A stretch of DNA of 64,000 nt, from NCBI RefSeq assembly GCF_005154805.1, contig NZ_CP039727.1, positions 2,415,501-2,479,500 on the forward strand, read 5' to 3'. Below the pieces are notes generated by a model that saw only the letters and a list, made by a program, of their open reading frames with translations, made no database searches and had not been told where the DNA came from. Below are positions 1 to 9,431 of the stretch, piece by piece (within the stretch, counting starts at the first letter, position 1; each line of letters starts with the position of its first letter). The stretch comes from Bacillus sp. S3 (GTDB lineage: Bacteria > Bacillota > Bacilli > Bacillales > Cytobacillaceae). The translations under genes were made by a program, and so were the position numbers.

Positions 1-2
1 AG

Positions 3-650
3 ACGTTTACCTTTCACTCCAGCCGTATGAGGATGCTTCATGTAACAAAAGAAGAATTAACGAAAATGGATTTGGAGAGCGACCGCTGCGCAGTCGAACT
101 ATCTGATGCCAGATGTGATGCGATTGCTTACGCCTGTTTGGTCGCGATTATGTCACAAGGCTCTGGTTACCACTGTCTTTCCGAGTCGCGTCTTTCAAGC
201 ATAGCAAAGGAAAATGGGACCGATATTTCTGTCATAAGCAGTGCTGGGGCACTGGTAGAAGGGATCCACACTTTAGGTGCAAAAAAAGTATCCATTATTA
301 CGCCGTATATGAAACCGCTTACCAAAATGGTAGTTGACTATATTGAAGAAAGCGAGATTGAGGTATTGGATTCAATCAGTTTGGAAGTGGCTGATAACCT
401 GGAAGTGGGAAGGCTAAATCCTCTCAACCTGCTAGAAATAGTGAAGGATTTAGATGTTAGTCAAGCAGATGCAGTGGTTTTATCTGCATGTGTTCAAATG
501 CCATCATTGCCGGCCATTCAAAAGGTAGAAGACAGGATTGGATTACCTGTTCTTTCAGCAAGTACGGCAACAGTCTATCAAATTCTTAAGAGTTTAGATC
601 TAAAAGCGAGTGTTCCAAATGCTGGGAAGTTATTATCAGGTGCTTATTAA
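3..650 (+). CDS. Maleate cis-trans isomerase, 3' part (5' end outside window)
   Basis: The enzyme family isomerises maleate to fumarate by a cysteine mechanism and is the last step of the maleamate branch of nicotinate/2,5-dihydroxypyridine breakdown. The frame is open to the left edge (it reads TFTFHSSRMRM before any stop), so the first Met codon at 27 is internal and roughly 30-45 N-terminal residues are missing. Both cysteines expected in the Asp/Glu-racemase-like fold are present, in YACLVAI and SACVQMPS, and the SSAGALVEG and ITPYMKPL segments fit maleate isomerase better than aspartate racemase. It precedes the rest of a catabolic cluster on the same strand, 80 bases before the next gene. 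Arylmalonate decarboxylase is the main alternative within the superfamily. Family assignment is fairly sure; substrate is inferred from family and context. Confidence 0.8.
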   Translation, partial: TFTFHSSRMRMLHVTKEELTKMDLESDRCAVELSDARCDAIAYACLVAIMSQGSGYHCLSESRLSSIAKENGTDISVISSAGALVEGIHTLGAKKVSIITPYMKPLTKMVVDYIEESEIEVLDSISLEVADNLEVGRLNPLNLLEIVKDLDVSQADAVVLSACVQMPSLPAIQKVEDRIGLPVLSASTATVYQILKSLDLKASVPNAGKLLSGAY

Positions 651-729
651 AAATCTGAAACAAAAAGCTTTCAAAAGGATGCCAGTTTGTTGTAACACAC
701 TTTAAATTAGTGAAAACGGGGGTTATCTG

Positions 730-2670
730 ATGAGTGAGCAGTTTGCTAAGTTATTATCACCTGGGAAAATAGGCAGCCTTGAATTAAAAAACAGAATCGT
801 AAAAGCGCCGCAATCGACGGGTCTAAGTAATCGTGATGGTACAGTCTCTGAAAGATTGGTCAGACATTATAAAGAAATCGCCCGCGGCGGTACAGGTCTG
901 ATTATTGTGGAATATACGTATATCGACAATGAAGCGAGTAAATCAGCGTATTGCCAATTGGGAATTAGTGATAATGAACATATTGCAGGTTTATCCTGGC
1001 TGGTTTCTTCGATTCACGATGAAGGGGCAAAAGCAGGCATTCAAATTGAACATTGTGGAAGGCAAAAATTCTTAGGTACACCACCTATTAAAGCACCATC
1101 AAGAATCCCCTGGCCAACGCTTTATGAACAAACCGGAAATGTACCCGAAGAACTCACTATAGAAGAAATCAAACAAATTGTAGAAGATTTTGGCGATGCA
1201 GCTAGGCGTGCAAAGATTGCAGGATTTGATTTAGTTGAAATACATGCTGCGCACGGCTATTTGATTACAAATTTCCTTTCCCCTCACACAAATAAACGGA
1301 CAGACTTATACGGTGGGACTTTAGAGAATCGAATGAGGTTTTTACTGGAAGTCATTAGAAACGTGAAGGCAAAAGTAGGTGAGGAATTCCCGATAACCAT
1401 GAGAATAAATGGGACAGATTATGAACCCGATGGCATTACCATTGAGGAATCGATAGAGGTTTGTAAGCAGGCTGAACAACTGGGCATCTGCGCTTTCCAT
1501 GTGTCAGGCGGCGATCATCACATGATGAATTATCAAGTAAGCCCCATGACAGTACCAAAAGGCCCAAATGTGTGGGCAGCAGAGGCCATTAAACGAACTG
1601 CTTCTGTTCCCATCATTGCATCAGGATCCATTACCACACCGCAATTTGCAGAAGAAATCCTCCAAGATAAAAATGTCGACTTTGTTTCTCTAGGTAGACC
1701 TTTACTTGCGGACCCTTCCTTCCCATTAAAAGCGAAAGAAGGCCGGCCGGAAGATATTATTCCTTGTATTCGTTGTAATGACGGTTGTATGGAAAGAACA
1801 TTCTTCAACTATCAATCTATTAGGTGCTCGGTCAATCCAAATACGGGTAGAGAAGGTGAGCTTCCAATAACACCCGCTAGTGCTCCTAAAAATATTGTGG
1901 TAGTTGGAGGTGGACCTGCAGGAATGGAGGCCGCTAGAGTCAGTGCACTTCGTGGCCATAAGGTTACACTATTCGAAAAAGGAAAAGTAGGCGGAGCTTT
2001 GCCGGCATCATCGGTTACTCCATTTAAAGCGGATATCCGAACGCTAGAAAACTACTTCTCTGCCCAAATAGAGAAGTTGAAGATAAAAATAGTGCATGAA
2101 GAAGCAACGCTGAATACGATTAAAGCCGGTGACTTTGACGCCGCTGTGATTGCAGTTGGAAAGATACCAAAACCTGTTCATATTAAGGGTATGAACCCAT
2201 CAAAGACCATATATGGAATAGATGTTTTGTCCCAAAAGGAAGAAACTGGACAAAATGTAGTCATAGTTGGCGGAGGGATGACCGGGGTTGAAACCGCTTT
2301 ATTTCTAGCTGATCAGGGACGAAACGTCACTATTATAGAGCAGTCGAAGGATATTTTGAATGATGACTTAATTACTTTCAAAATGTCATATAGGGAGTTT
2401 TTAACTCAAAAAGGCATAGCCATTTATACTTCATCAGAAATAAAAGAAGTAAATGAAACGGAAATAACGATTATAAATAGGTCTGGTAAGGAGCAAATCT
2501 TAACTGCTGATACAGTCGTTATAGCAACAGGATATGCAGCAAATATTGATTTGTCACGGCAATTACAAGAACAAACAGATCTAAAGGTCTTTCCGATTGG
2601 AGATGGAAAGCGTCCAGGAAAAATATATGATGCCATTCATGATGGTTATGTAACCGGACTGCGTATCTAG
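730..2670 (+). CDS. Old Yellow Enzyme-type NADH:flavin oxidoreductase (copy 1)
   Basis: This is a 646-residue multidomain flavoprotein of the 2,4-dienoyl-CoA reductase/trimethylamine dehydrogenase type. Residues 1-330 form the FMN TIM barrel. A cysteine cluster near residues 346-366 (C-x2-C-x3-C-x12-C) should bind a 4Fe-4S centre. A GGGPAGMEAA motif near 392 and a GGGMTGVETA motif near 513 are dinucleotide sites for FAD and NAD(P)H. Relatives reduce activated double bonds or demethylate amines; here it may reduce an unsaturated ring or ring-cleavage product (inference). A closely similar copy lies at 13024-14967. The start is ATG after a G-rich site (GGGGG) about 7 bases upstream. Family is sure; substrate is unknown. 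Confidence 0.88.
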   Translation: MSEQFAKLLSPGKIGSLELKNRIVKAPQSTGLSNRDGTVSERLVRHYKEIARGGTGLIIVEYTYIDNEASKSAYCQLGISDNEHIAGLSWLVSSIHDEGAKAGIQIEHCGRQKFLGTPPIKAPSRIPWPTLYEQTGNVPEELTIEEIKQIVEDFGDAARRAKIAGFDLVEIHAAHGYLITNFLSPHTNKRTDLYGGTLENRMRFLLEVIRNVKAKVGEEFPITMRINGTDYEPDGITIEESIEVCKQAEQLGICAFHVSGGDHHMMNYQVSPMTVPKGPNVWAAEAIKRTASVPIIASGSITTPQFAEEILQDKNVDFVSLGRPLLADPSFPLKAKEGRPEDIIPCIRCNDGCMERTFFNYQSIRCSVNPNTGREGELPITPASAPKNIVVVGGGPAGMEAARVSALRGHKVTLFEKGKVGGALPASSVTPFKADIRTLENYFSAQIEKLKIKIVHEEATLNTIKAGDFDAAVIAVGKIPKPVHIKGMNPSKTIYGIDVLSQKEETGQNVVIVGGGMTGVETALFLADQGRNVTIIEQSKDILNDDLITFKMSYREFLTQKGIAIYTSSEIKEVNETEITIINRSGKEQILTADTVVIATGYAANIDLSRQLQEQTDLKVFPIGDGKRPGKIYDAIHDGYVTGLRI

Positions 2671-2746
2671 CCATGACAATCAAACCGAATAGATTAGGCA
2701 GCAAATAAAGATTCATATAAATAATTGGGGAATGGGAGTGCTCAAT

Positions 2747-4096
2747 ATGTGTAAGGAATTGAAGTCGCCGCTTTCTAATAGGGCTAGAACCATATTAGAA
2801 GATTTTCAGGCAAGCCTTGAGCAAGGAATCTCAAAAATTGGAGTCTTGAATGATGAGGAAATACATCAAGCAGAGTTAGAAAGAGTTTTCGGGAGAAACT
2901 GGAATTTTCTTGCACATGAATCGGAAATACCGAACAATAATGATTACGTTCTTCGGTCTATTGGAGACGATACGTTTATTGTAAACAGGGGAAGTGACGG
3001 TGAAATCCGCGTATTATTGGATGTTTGTCCACACCGCGGAGCGAGCATTTGCCGGGCCGCAAAAGGAAGCTCTTCTCATTTTACCTGTCCCTATCATGGC
3101 TGGACGTTTAAAAATAATGGTGATTTAGTGGGAACCCCTTCGTTTAAGGATGCTTATAGCGGTCTGGATCGGAAGGAATGGGGACTTACTCAGGCACCAC
3201 GGGTAGAAATATTTCATGGCTTCGTTTTTGCGACGTTAGATGAGAACTGTCCTGACCTGAAAGAATCATTAGCCGGCATGGGTTGGTACTTGGATATGAT
3301 CTTTTCTTTGCAAGATCAAGGTATGGAAGTTTTGGGAGAACCCCAACGGTTCATCATTAAGGCGAACTGGAAAATTGCTGCCGAAAACTTTTCTGGCGAC
3401 GATTATCACTTAATGACTCTCCATAAATCAACCTATGATATTGGGGTCATGCAAATCCCTCTTAGAGAAAATATGAAGGGCTATCATATACAGGCAGGAA
3501 ATGGTCATGGAATCAGCTTTTCTATTGATCTAGAAAGTAAGGACCCGCTTTTCTTTTTCTATCCAGAAGAAATTGTCAAAACCTTTAATTTGGAAAATTT
3601 ATCTGAAAAACAGCTCGAACTAGCACGTGGCTCACGCGTTTGTGTCGGAAATATATTCCCGAATATTTCATTCCTCATGCTTCCGTTAAGCCCTGATCCG
3701 AAAAATGTTCCGCCTACCCCGCTGTTTACGTGGAGAGTTTGGCAGCCAAAAGGCAAGGATGAAATTGAGGTTTGGAACTGGTTCATGATGTACAAAAATA
3801 CCTCAGAGGAATTTAAAAGGGCCTCATATCGGGCAGCAATGGCGTCATTCGGAATTGCCGGAACGTTCGAACTAGATGATGCCATCCCTTGGGAAACCAT
3901 TACTAGAAATGCCAAGGGGACGTTTGCTAAGAAGAACATGAAATTAAATCTGCAGATGGGGATGGAAGGGATGGGAACGGCGAAACAAGTCATGGATTGG
4001 CCATTTCCTGGAACAGCCTATTATCCACGTTATGAAGAAGGAAATCAGCGGCATTTGTATCGCCACTATTTAAAGGAAATGCTCTCAGAAGAGTAA
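2747..4096 (+). CDS. Rieske ring-hydroxylating dioxygenase, alpha subunit
   Basis: This is the catalytic subunit of a non-haem iron aromatic-ring dioxygenase that adds both atoms of O2 to give a cis-dihydrodiol. The Rieske 2Fe-2S ligands are seen as CPHRGA near residue 93 and CPYHGW near 113. The mononuclear iron site is seen as NFSGDDYHLMTLH near 216-228, with the bridging Asp and two His. Length (449 residues) is normal. Start at 2747 is preferred over the ATG at 2732 because GGGAG lies 8 bases before it. The beta subunit follows after 15 bases. No ferredoxin or ferredoxin reductase gene is visible in the window, so electron donors must be encoded elsewhere. Substrate cannot be read from sequence. 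Confidence 0.88.
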   Translation: MCKELKSPLSNRARTILEDFQASLEQGISKIGVLNDEEIHQAELERVFGRNWNFLAHESEIPNNNDYVLRSIGDDTFIVNRGSDGEIRVLLDVCPHRGASICRAAKGSSSHFTCPYHGWTFKNNGDLVGTPSFKDAYSGLDRKEWGLTQAPRVEIFHGFVFATLDENCPDLKESLAGMGWYLDMIFSLQDQGMEVLGEPQRFIIKANWKIAAENFSGDDYHLMTLHKSTYDIGVMQIPLRENMKGYHIQAGNGHGISFSIDLESKDPLFFFYPEEIVKTFNLENLSEKQLELARGSRVCVGNIFPNISFLMLPLSPDPKNVPPTPLFTWRVWQPKGKDEIEVWNWFMMYKNTSEEFKRASYRAAMASFGIAGTFELDDAIPWETITRNAKGTFAKKNMKLNLQMGMEGMGTAKQVMDWPFPGTAYYPRYEEGNQRHLYRHYLKEMLSEE

Positions 4097-4111
4097 AAGG
4101 GGGGAATTAAA

Positions 4112-4621
4112 ATGAAAGTGCCTTTTGATCTATATCAAGAAGGAATTGAATTCTTTCTGCAAGAAGCTGAATTGATTGATGACGGGAAATTCAGGGATTG
4201 GCTGGAACTGATGACAGATGATTTTACGTATAAAATTCCAGTAAGAGTGACACGTGAGAAAGCAGCCCCAACTGAATTCAGCGATTTGGCCAGTCATATG
4301 GACGAAACAAAAAACACAATGGAGATGCGTGTCATTCGTGCCTATTCAGAATACAACTGGGCGGAAGACCCTGTATCAAGAACAAGGCATTTTTTAACCA
4401 ATTTCAGAGCTGCGATGGATGAAATCGATGAAAACGAAATCCACTATAAAACAAACTTCCTATTATATAGAGGGAAATTTGATTTGCCGACTTTTCAGTT
4501 TTTAAGCGGTGAAAGGCATGATACGATCCGCCGAGTGGATGGACAGTGGAAAATAGCTAAAAGGCTTATTTTACTTGATCATGCCACCATACCAATGAAT
4601 AACCTGGCGATCTTTATTTAG
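4112..4621 (+). CDS. Ring-hydroxylating dioxygenase, beta subunit
   Basis: This 169-residue protein has the SnoaL/NTF2-like fold of dioxygenase small subunits, which support the alpha3beta3 hexamer. Recognisable features are the early DDFTYKIPVRVTRE segment, the central SRTRHFLTNFRA segment (a 'RxRHxxxN' hallmark of the family) and a C-terminal RRVDGQWKIAKRLILLD strand pair. It sits directly behind the alpha subunit with a strong GGGGGG site, as usual for these operons. Family assignment is good; nothing suggests truncation. Confidence 0.85.
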   Translation: MKVPFDLYQEGIEFFLQEAELIDDGKFRDWLELMTDDFTYKIPVRVTREKAAPTEFSDLASHMDETKNTMEMRVIRAYSEYNWAEDPVSRTRHFLTNFRAAMDEIDENEIHYKTNFLLYRGKFDLPTFQFLSGERHDTIRRVDGQWKIAKRLILLDHATIPMNNLAIFI

Positions 4622-4652
4622 ATTAGAGAAAAATGACTTGAGGTGAATGAAC

Positions 4653-4883
4653 ATGTCGGAAAAGGATGATCTTTTACAAATTGCAAATGAATTTACGTGT
4701 ATCCATGTTCGAAAAATTCAAACAAAAAATGGTGAGTTACTGGAAATCGAGTCGAAAAAAAATGATGGAAAAATCACATTGGATGCTATGCAATTGGAAA
4801 GCTTGACACTATTAAAACCAGAACATTTTTCGAAATTTTTTGAAATCCATTTTGGCTTGGATGATACCTTTTCAAAAGAGTAA
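4653..4883 (+). CDS. Small conserved protein of a dioxygenase cluster
   Basis: A 76-residue acidic protein without signal peptide or membrane segment lies between the dioxygenase beta subunit and the extradiol enzyme. I recall similar short proteins (motif pattern ANEF..V.VRK..T.NGE.LEI, then LD..QLESLT...PE.FSKF) beside Rieske dioxygenase genes in Gram-positive bacteria, sometimes labelled dihydrodiol dehydrogenase; that label looks wrong because there is no nucleotide-binding motif. Start at 4653 is preferred over 4647 because of spacing from GAGGTG. Position suggests an accessory role for the dioxygenase, but function is unknown. Confidence 0.65.
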   Translation: MSEKDDLLQIANEFTCIHVRKIQTKNGELLEIESKKNDGKITLDAMQLESLTLLKPEHFSKFFEIHFGLDDTFSKE

Positions 4884-4918
4884 TTAAACCAACTAATCTA
4901 GTAGAAAGGGTGAAGGTT

Positions 4919-5818
4919 ATGCATTCGAAAGCCCAAAGATTTGAACACGTAGAATTAAAAGTGAACGATCTTTCTAAGGCCATGAATTTTTATAAAGAAG
5001 GTTTAGGTTTAGTAGAAATAGCAAGAGAAAATGGGGTTATTTATTTAGGCTGCGGCTATGATAAAAACTACGATTTGGCCATCTCTGAAGGAGGAACTGG
5101 CGTTTCCCATTTCGCGGTCCGGGCAGATAACGAAGAAGAAGTGGAGTATTTCTATAAAAAAATATCGAATCTTGGTGTACGAGTGGACCGTCATAACGGA
5201 ACAGAACCAGGGCAGGTAAAGGGAATTCGCTTCAATTTGCCCAGCGGCATTCCGATGGAGTTTGTTCTGGTTGAAGATAATAGTTATGTCAATCCAGCAA
5301 GGCCAGCTTACCCTCGAAATGTGGCATCTGCGCCGTTGAATATTGACCATATTAATTTGATGACGGTAGATGTGAAAAAAGAAACAGATTTCTTTCGCGA
5401 AGTACTGGATTTTAAAATCTCTGATATTGTCGATCCCGAGATGAATGGGAAATATATGATGACCTTCATGCGCTTTCGCGGCTACCATCATGATGTCGCA
5501 ACAACAATTACGAAGAATCCTAACGATACATTGCATCATCTTTCTTGGACGATGAGTAATTTTGAACATATTAAGGTTGCTTGTGATGTTTTGGCACAAT
5601 TTGAAATTGATGTGGAATTGGGGCCGGGGCGTCATCCAATTGGTCCGAATTTATATGCCTATTACTTGGAACCGGGTGGAAATCGCTTTGAATACGTGGC
5701 TGAACAAGCCTATTTAGATCCGGATTCTCCGACTAAAATATGGAGAAGCATGGCGGATACCCTTGAATCATGGTCTAAACTTAGAAAACCCCCGGGAAGT
5801 TTTATTAAAGGAATGTAG
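4919..5818 (+). CDS. Extradiol ring-cleavage dioxygenase, VOC superfamily
   Basis: This 299-residue two-domain vicinal-oxygen-chelate protein is of the type I extradiol dioxygenase kind, which opens catechol-like rings next to the diol using Fe(II). The expected metal ligands are visible in the C-terminal half: His near 144 (in DHINLM), His near 207 (in LHHLSW) and Glu near 258 (in RFEYVAE), almost the positions found in BphC (146, 210, 260). It lies 12 bases before a BphB-like diol dehydrogenase, so dioxygenation, rearomatisation and meta cleavage are encoded together. The start ATG at 4919 is favoured over GTG 4910 because AAGGG overlaps the latter. The diol substrate could be carbocyclic or a hydroxypyridine. 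Confidence 0.87.
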   Translation: MHSKAQRFEHVELKVNDLSKAMNFYKEGLGLVEIARENGVIYLGCGYDKNYDLAISEGGTGVSHFAVRADNEEEVEYFYKKISNLGVRVDRHNGTEPGQVKGIRFNLPSGIPMEFVLVEDNSYVNPARPAYPRNVASAPLNIDHINLMTVDVKKETDFFREVLDFKISDIVDPEMNGKYMMTFMRFRGYHHDVATTITKNPNDTLHHLSWTMSNFEHIKVACDVLAQFEIDVELGPGRHPIGPNLYAYYLEPGGNRFEYVAEQAYLDPDSPTKIWRSMADTLESWSKLRKPPGSFIKGM

Positions 5819-5830
5819 TCTAGAAGGAGA

Positions 5831-6628
5831 GTGGAAAAGATCGGACGCTTAAATGGTAAAGTTGCTTTGATTACAGGTGCGACTTCTGGGTTAGGCAGGG
5901 CAGTTGCAGAGCGCTTTGTCGAAGAAGGTGCTCACGTATGTATTGTCGATAAATCGCAGGAACGGCTTGAGGAAATGCAGACTCTTTTAGGGGAAGCGAT
6001 TATTACTGTCCATGCAGATGTAAGCACTTTAGAGGGAAATATCAAAATGGTGGAGGCAACCGTTGAGAAATTTGGAAGGGTAGACATTTTTATCGGCAAT
6101 GCAGGGATCTATGATGGAAATATGGGAATTAATGACCTTTCTCTTAACCGAATAGAGGCAGCATTTGATGAAGTCATGAATGTCAATGTCAAAGGATACT
6201 TACTAGGGGCAAAAGTAGTTCTTCAAGAGCTGCTTAAAACAGAAGGGTGTATGATTTTCACCGCCTCTCATGCCAGCTTTTATTCCGCCGGAGGCGGCCC
6301 TATTTATACCGCCTCCAAGCATGCCATCGCAGGCTTAATCAAAGAACTAGCTTACGAACTTGCGCCAAAGATCCGTGTGAATGGAGTGGCACCAGGTGTG
6401 ATTGCGACGGCTATGGGGATGCCGAATTCCTTAGGTTCAGAGGCTCCTTCAATTATATCTGGAGTGGAACAGGCATTACCGCTGCCATTCATTCCAGAAT
6501 CTAAGGATTATGTAGAGCTTTATGTATTACTCGCCTCTGAAGGTGCCAAGGCAATGACTGGAACCATCATCCAGGCTGACAATGGAATAAGCATAAGAGG
6601 ATTAGTAAGGACATCCGGCGGTCTTTAA
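5831..6628 (+). CDS. cis-Dihydrodiol dehydrogenase, SDR family (BphB-like)
   Basis: This short-chain dehydrogenase has the TGATSGLG cofactor motif near the N-terminus, NAGI in the middle and the Ser...Tyr-x3-Lys catalytic set in ASHASFYSAGG and YTASKHA. The stretches NAGIYDG, FDEVMNVNVKGY and GGGPIYTASKHA resemble cis-biphenyl-dihydrodiol dehydrogenase BphB. It should oxidise the diol made by the Rieske enzyme to a catechol with NAD+. The only usable in-frame start near the N-terminus is GTG at 5831, but its AAGGAG site ends one or two bases before it, which is unusually close, so initiation here may be weak or the start may differ. Confidence 0.85.
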   Translation: MEKIGRLNGKVALITGATSGLGRAVAERFVEEGAHVCIVDKSQERLEEMQTLLGEAIITVHADVSTLEGNIKMVEATVEKFGRVDIFIGNAGIYDGNMGINDLSLNRIEAAFDEVMNVNVKGYLLGAKVVLQELLKTEGCMIFTASHASFYSAGGGPIYTASKHAIAGLIKELAYELAPKIRVNGVAPGVIATAMGMPNSLGSEAPSIISGVEQALPLPFIPESKDYVELYVLLASEGAKAMTGTIIQADNGISIRGLVRTSGGL

Positions 6629-6675
6629 ATGAAGAAAGGTAACCAATAATTCCTACTATATTTGGAGGTTAATAG

Positions 6676-8319
6676 ATGGCAAATCGCGATGTAAAAGATT
6701 TGGCAAACCATTCGGAGAGCCTTTTTTATGATACGAGGGATATGGAGCGAAGGCTTCATTCTGCAAGTGACAAGGATGATTATGGAACACTTAGAGTGCC
6801 TGGTGATTGGAGATTTGGAGCTTGGAGCAGTGCCTGGAGCTGGATGGGGCTATCAACGGCTATTGCCTATCCGCTAACAGGAGCATTATTAACTCTGGCA
6901 TTCGGAGCCATTTCTGTCATTATCGGCTTTCTAATTTCAATGGTTTTAGTAGGTTTTGGAGTGTATTACACATCGATGAAGTCGGCAAATGAGGGTATTG
7001 GAAAAGATTTAATGAGCCGATCATCATATGGGTACCTCGGTTCAGTTCTTAACACATTGTTTGTTGGCATTTATTTAGCCATACTGTTTTCGCTTGAAAC
7101 CTCAGTTATTGCTGGATCTTTAGCAGAATTTTTACCATCTTTACCTTTTTGGCTGCTTGTTCTACTCATTATCGCAGTATTTGTACCATTAGGAATCTAC
7201 GGAATGGTATGGATTGCAAAGCTTCAAACCGTTACCTTTGTCCTTTATGTAGTGGGAATCGGACTCGTTTTTATTGGTCTTTTTACCGGCTGGTCTGAAC
7301 TAACAAGTACCGCTTTTGCGGGTGAATGGTGGAAGCTGAATCCGAATAATGTTCCAATATCTTGGATGACGATTATCGGTGCAACCGGAGCTTGGATGGG
7401 TGCGTTTGGGTTCATGAATATTTTCGCTTCCACCGACATTACAAGGATGACCCGCCGAAGTGAACGAAAAAAGATTGCTGTTCTTCAAGTCATTATCAAC
7501 TCATGTATTAATTCATTCCTGATTGGGGCAATGGGTATTTTCTTCCTTGCATCATCAAATGGTGTGAATCCGGATCCGGGAGTAACATTTGTTTGGGTAT
7601 TAGGGCCATTAGGGCTGCTATTAGTTTTTGTTACGCAATTAAGAGGAAATGTCATGAACATGTATTTAGGAACTCTAGCTTTTGATAATGTTTTAGCCCA
7701 ATTAACAAAGAAGAGCTTCATGCGTTCCTGGCTTTTAATTCCTTTTGTCCTCATCGGCTTTATCATGGTAGTCAGCCCATTTTTACAGTACTTTTCGACG
7801 ATTGCTACGTTTGCCGGTGTGATTTTTGCTTCTTGGGTAGGATCAACCTTTGGCGAGGCAATGCTGGTCCGTCCGCTTTATAACATTCCAAAATGGTCGG
7901 AATTCCGCCGTGCGTATTTGCCGAATATCAATTGGATTGGTTTTACTTCCCTGCTAGTTTCTATCATTGTCGGTATGGCGGCAACATTGGGCATATGGGG
8001 AGATATTTTAAAGGCATTATCCGTGTTTGTCAGTTTACTGTTAGCATTTATTTTACCAGTAGTGATGGCCGCTGCTCTTGGAAAAGAAAAAACGATTCAG
8101 CAGTACTTTAAACGGATCCCTGAAATTCCTTCAGTTGAATCTGATACCATGACATGTTTTGTAACAGGTGAGACAGAGCACAAAAGTGATTTTGTTTTAT
8201 GCCCATTTCATAGTGATAATTGGATTTCGTCTACAGCATGCGCAACTGAGACAAGATGTAATAAAATGTGCCAAGTCAAACCTGTACCAAATACAGTACC
8301 AATCGATCAATCATTGTAA
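6676..8319 (+). CDS. NCS1 family nucleobase:cation symporter-like permease (copy 1) with Cys/His tail
   Basis: This 547-residue integral membrane protein has about twelve hydrophobic segments between residues 50 and 485. The N-terminal DYGTLRVPGDWRFGAWSS region and the overall pattern match the NCS1 family, which carries purines, pyrimidines, hydantoins and related N-heterocycles; import of the cluster's substrate is therefore likely. After the last membrane segment comes a hydrophilic tail with seven potential metal ligands spaced C-x7-H-x6-C-x2-H-x9-C-x5-C-x3-C (bases 8155-8271). The second permease at 11282-12928 has exactly the same spacing. A 10-base direct repeat (8305-8314 and 8321-8330) brackets the stop codon. 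The tail is not part of the usual NCS1 description as I know it. Confidence 0.85.
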   Translation: MANRDVKDLANHSESLFYDTRDMERRLHSASDKDDYGTLRVPGDWRFGAWSSAWSWMGLSTAIAYPLTGALLTLAFGAISVIIGFLISMVLVGFGVYYTSMKSANEGIGKDLMSRSSYGYLGSVLNTLFVGIYLAILFSLETSVIAGSLAEFLPSLPFWLLVLLIIAVFVPLGIYGMVWIAKLQTVTFVLYVVGIGLVFIGLFTGWSELTSTAFAGEWWKLNPNNVPISWMTIIGATGAWMGAFGFMNIFASTDITRMTRRSERKKIAVLQVIINSCINSFLIGAMGIFFLASSNGVNPDPGVTFVWVLGPLGLLLVFVTQLRGNVMNMYLGTLAFDNVLAQLTKKSFMRSWLLIPFVLIGFIMVVSPFLQYFSTIATFAGVIFASWVGSTFGEAMLVRPLYNIPKWSEFRRAYLPNINWIGFTSLLVSIIVGMAATLGIWGDILKALSVFVSLLLAFILPVVMAAALGKEKTIQQYFKRIPEIPSVESDTMTCFVTGETEHKSDFVLCPFHSDNWISSTACATETRCNKMCQVKPVPNTVPIDQSL

Positions 8320-8367
8320 TGATCAATCATGTTTGTTAACAAAAAATTTCCTAAGGGAGTGGATGTA

Positions 8368-9417
8368 ATGCTTACGAATTTTACACAATTAACGAAACTG
8401 TTTAGAGATGAATTGGTTCTTTGCGGAGTAAAAGAAGGTGAATTTGTTGTCGTGGCCAGCCAGCCGGAATCACGCGTTGGATATGTTGATGCTTTCTTAG
8501 CGGCAATTGAATCCTTAGGTGCCCATGGTATGAATCTACAGTTCCCAGGCATTCGTCATGCCCATTTGCCTTATATCGGCCGGCAAACACAGGATATTGA
8601 TATTTTTATAGATTCAACTCCTCAAGCGATGGAAACCTTAAGAAAAGCGGATATGGTAGTGGATGTAACAGCGGAAGGTCTTGTCCATACAAAAGCAAGA
8701 GCCGTTACTCTAAGTAATGGAGCAAGAATGCTAATGGTTTGGGAAAAGGCTGAAATCCTTGAAAGAATGTTCCCAAGAGAATCATTAAGGAAGCGTGTAG
8801 AAACGAGCATGGATATGTTGAAACAAGCGGAAACCATGAGAGTTACTTCTGCAGCCGGCACTGATATCTCTGTTAGACTGGCAAGTGATACTCCGATTAT
8901 TGGGCAATATGGTTATACCGATCAGCCTGGAAGATGGGATCATTTTGCTGGCGGGTTTGCGGCCTTTTATCCGATTGAGGAAAGTGTGAACGGGCGAATC
9001 GTTTTAGATGCGGGGGATATTTTATTGCCGCTGAATCGTTATATTTCCTCTCCAATTGACATCACGATTGAAAAAGGTTTTATCACGGATATTAAGGGCG
9101 AAGGCTTGGATGTTTTATTATTTAAACAGTATTTTGAGTCGTGGAATGATAAGGATGTATACGGGACGTCCCATTTCGGCTGGGGGTTAGATGAAAATGC
9201 CCTTTGGGAAGCTCTTAGCTTTTATGGTAATGAAACATACGGGATGGATGCACGTGCCTTTGCAGGGAATTTTATGTGGTCAACAGGCCCAAATGCGCAT
9301 GTAAAGCGTTTTACCAAGTGCCATTATGATATTCCGATGCGCGGCTGCTCAATCGAACTTGATGGAAAAGAAATTATTACAGCAGGCACGATTGTGGATC
9401 CACGACTAAAACCATAA
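8368..9417 (+). CDS. nicX: 2,5-Dihydroxypyridine 5,6-dioxygenase-like protein (NicX/M29-peptidase fold)
   Basis: This 349-residue protein belongs to the leucyl-aminopeptidase-like (M29-related) family that includes NicX, the Fe(II) enzyme that opens 2,5-dihydroxypyridine to N-formylmaleamate. Segments that match what I recall of NicX are YGYTDQPGRWDH, the LDAGDILLPLNRY strand, EKGFITDIKG, SHFGWGLDENALW, MDARAFAGNFMWSTGPN and the late CHYDIPMRGCSIELDG. The His/Asp/Glu residues in these blocks would supply the metal site. Start 8368 has GGGAG eight bases upstream; the ATG at 8329 has none. Adjacent amidohydrolase and maleate isomerase genes fit a NicX-type lower pathway. A true peptidase of the family cannot be fully excluded. 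Confidence 0.72.
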   Translation: MLTNFTQLTKLFRDELVLCGVKEGEFVVVASQPESRVGYVDAFLAAIESLGAHGMNLQFPGIRHAHLPYIGRQTQDIDIFIDSTPQAMETLRKADMVVDVTAEGLVHTKARAVTLSNGARMLMVWEKAEILERMFPRESLRKRVETSMDMLKQAETMRVTSAAGTDISVRLASDTPIIGQYGYTDQPGRWDHFAGGFAAFYPIEESVNGRIVLDAGDILLPLNRYISSPIDITIEKGFITDIKGEGLDVLLFKQYFESWNDKDVYGTSHFGWGLDENALWEALSFYGNETYGMDARAFAGNFMWSTGPNAHVKRFTKCHYDIPMRGCSIELDGKEIITAGTIVDPRLKP

Positions 9418-9431
9418 TAAGGGCGGATAAC

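Noticed and set aside
3559..3993. 144-residue minus-strand frame inside the Rieske alpha gene
   Set aside because: It is a shadow of the well-supported dioxygenase gene and has no ribosome site or family feature.
8305..8330. Insertion target-site duplication
   Set aside because: The 10-base direct repeat GATCAATCAT brackets only six bases at a stop codon; there is no inserted element.
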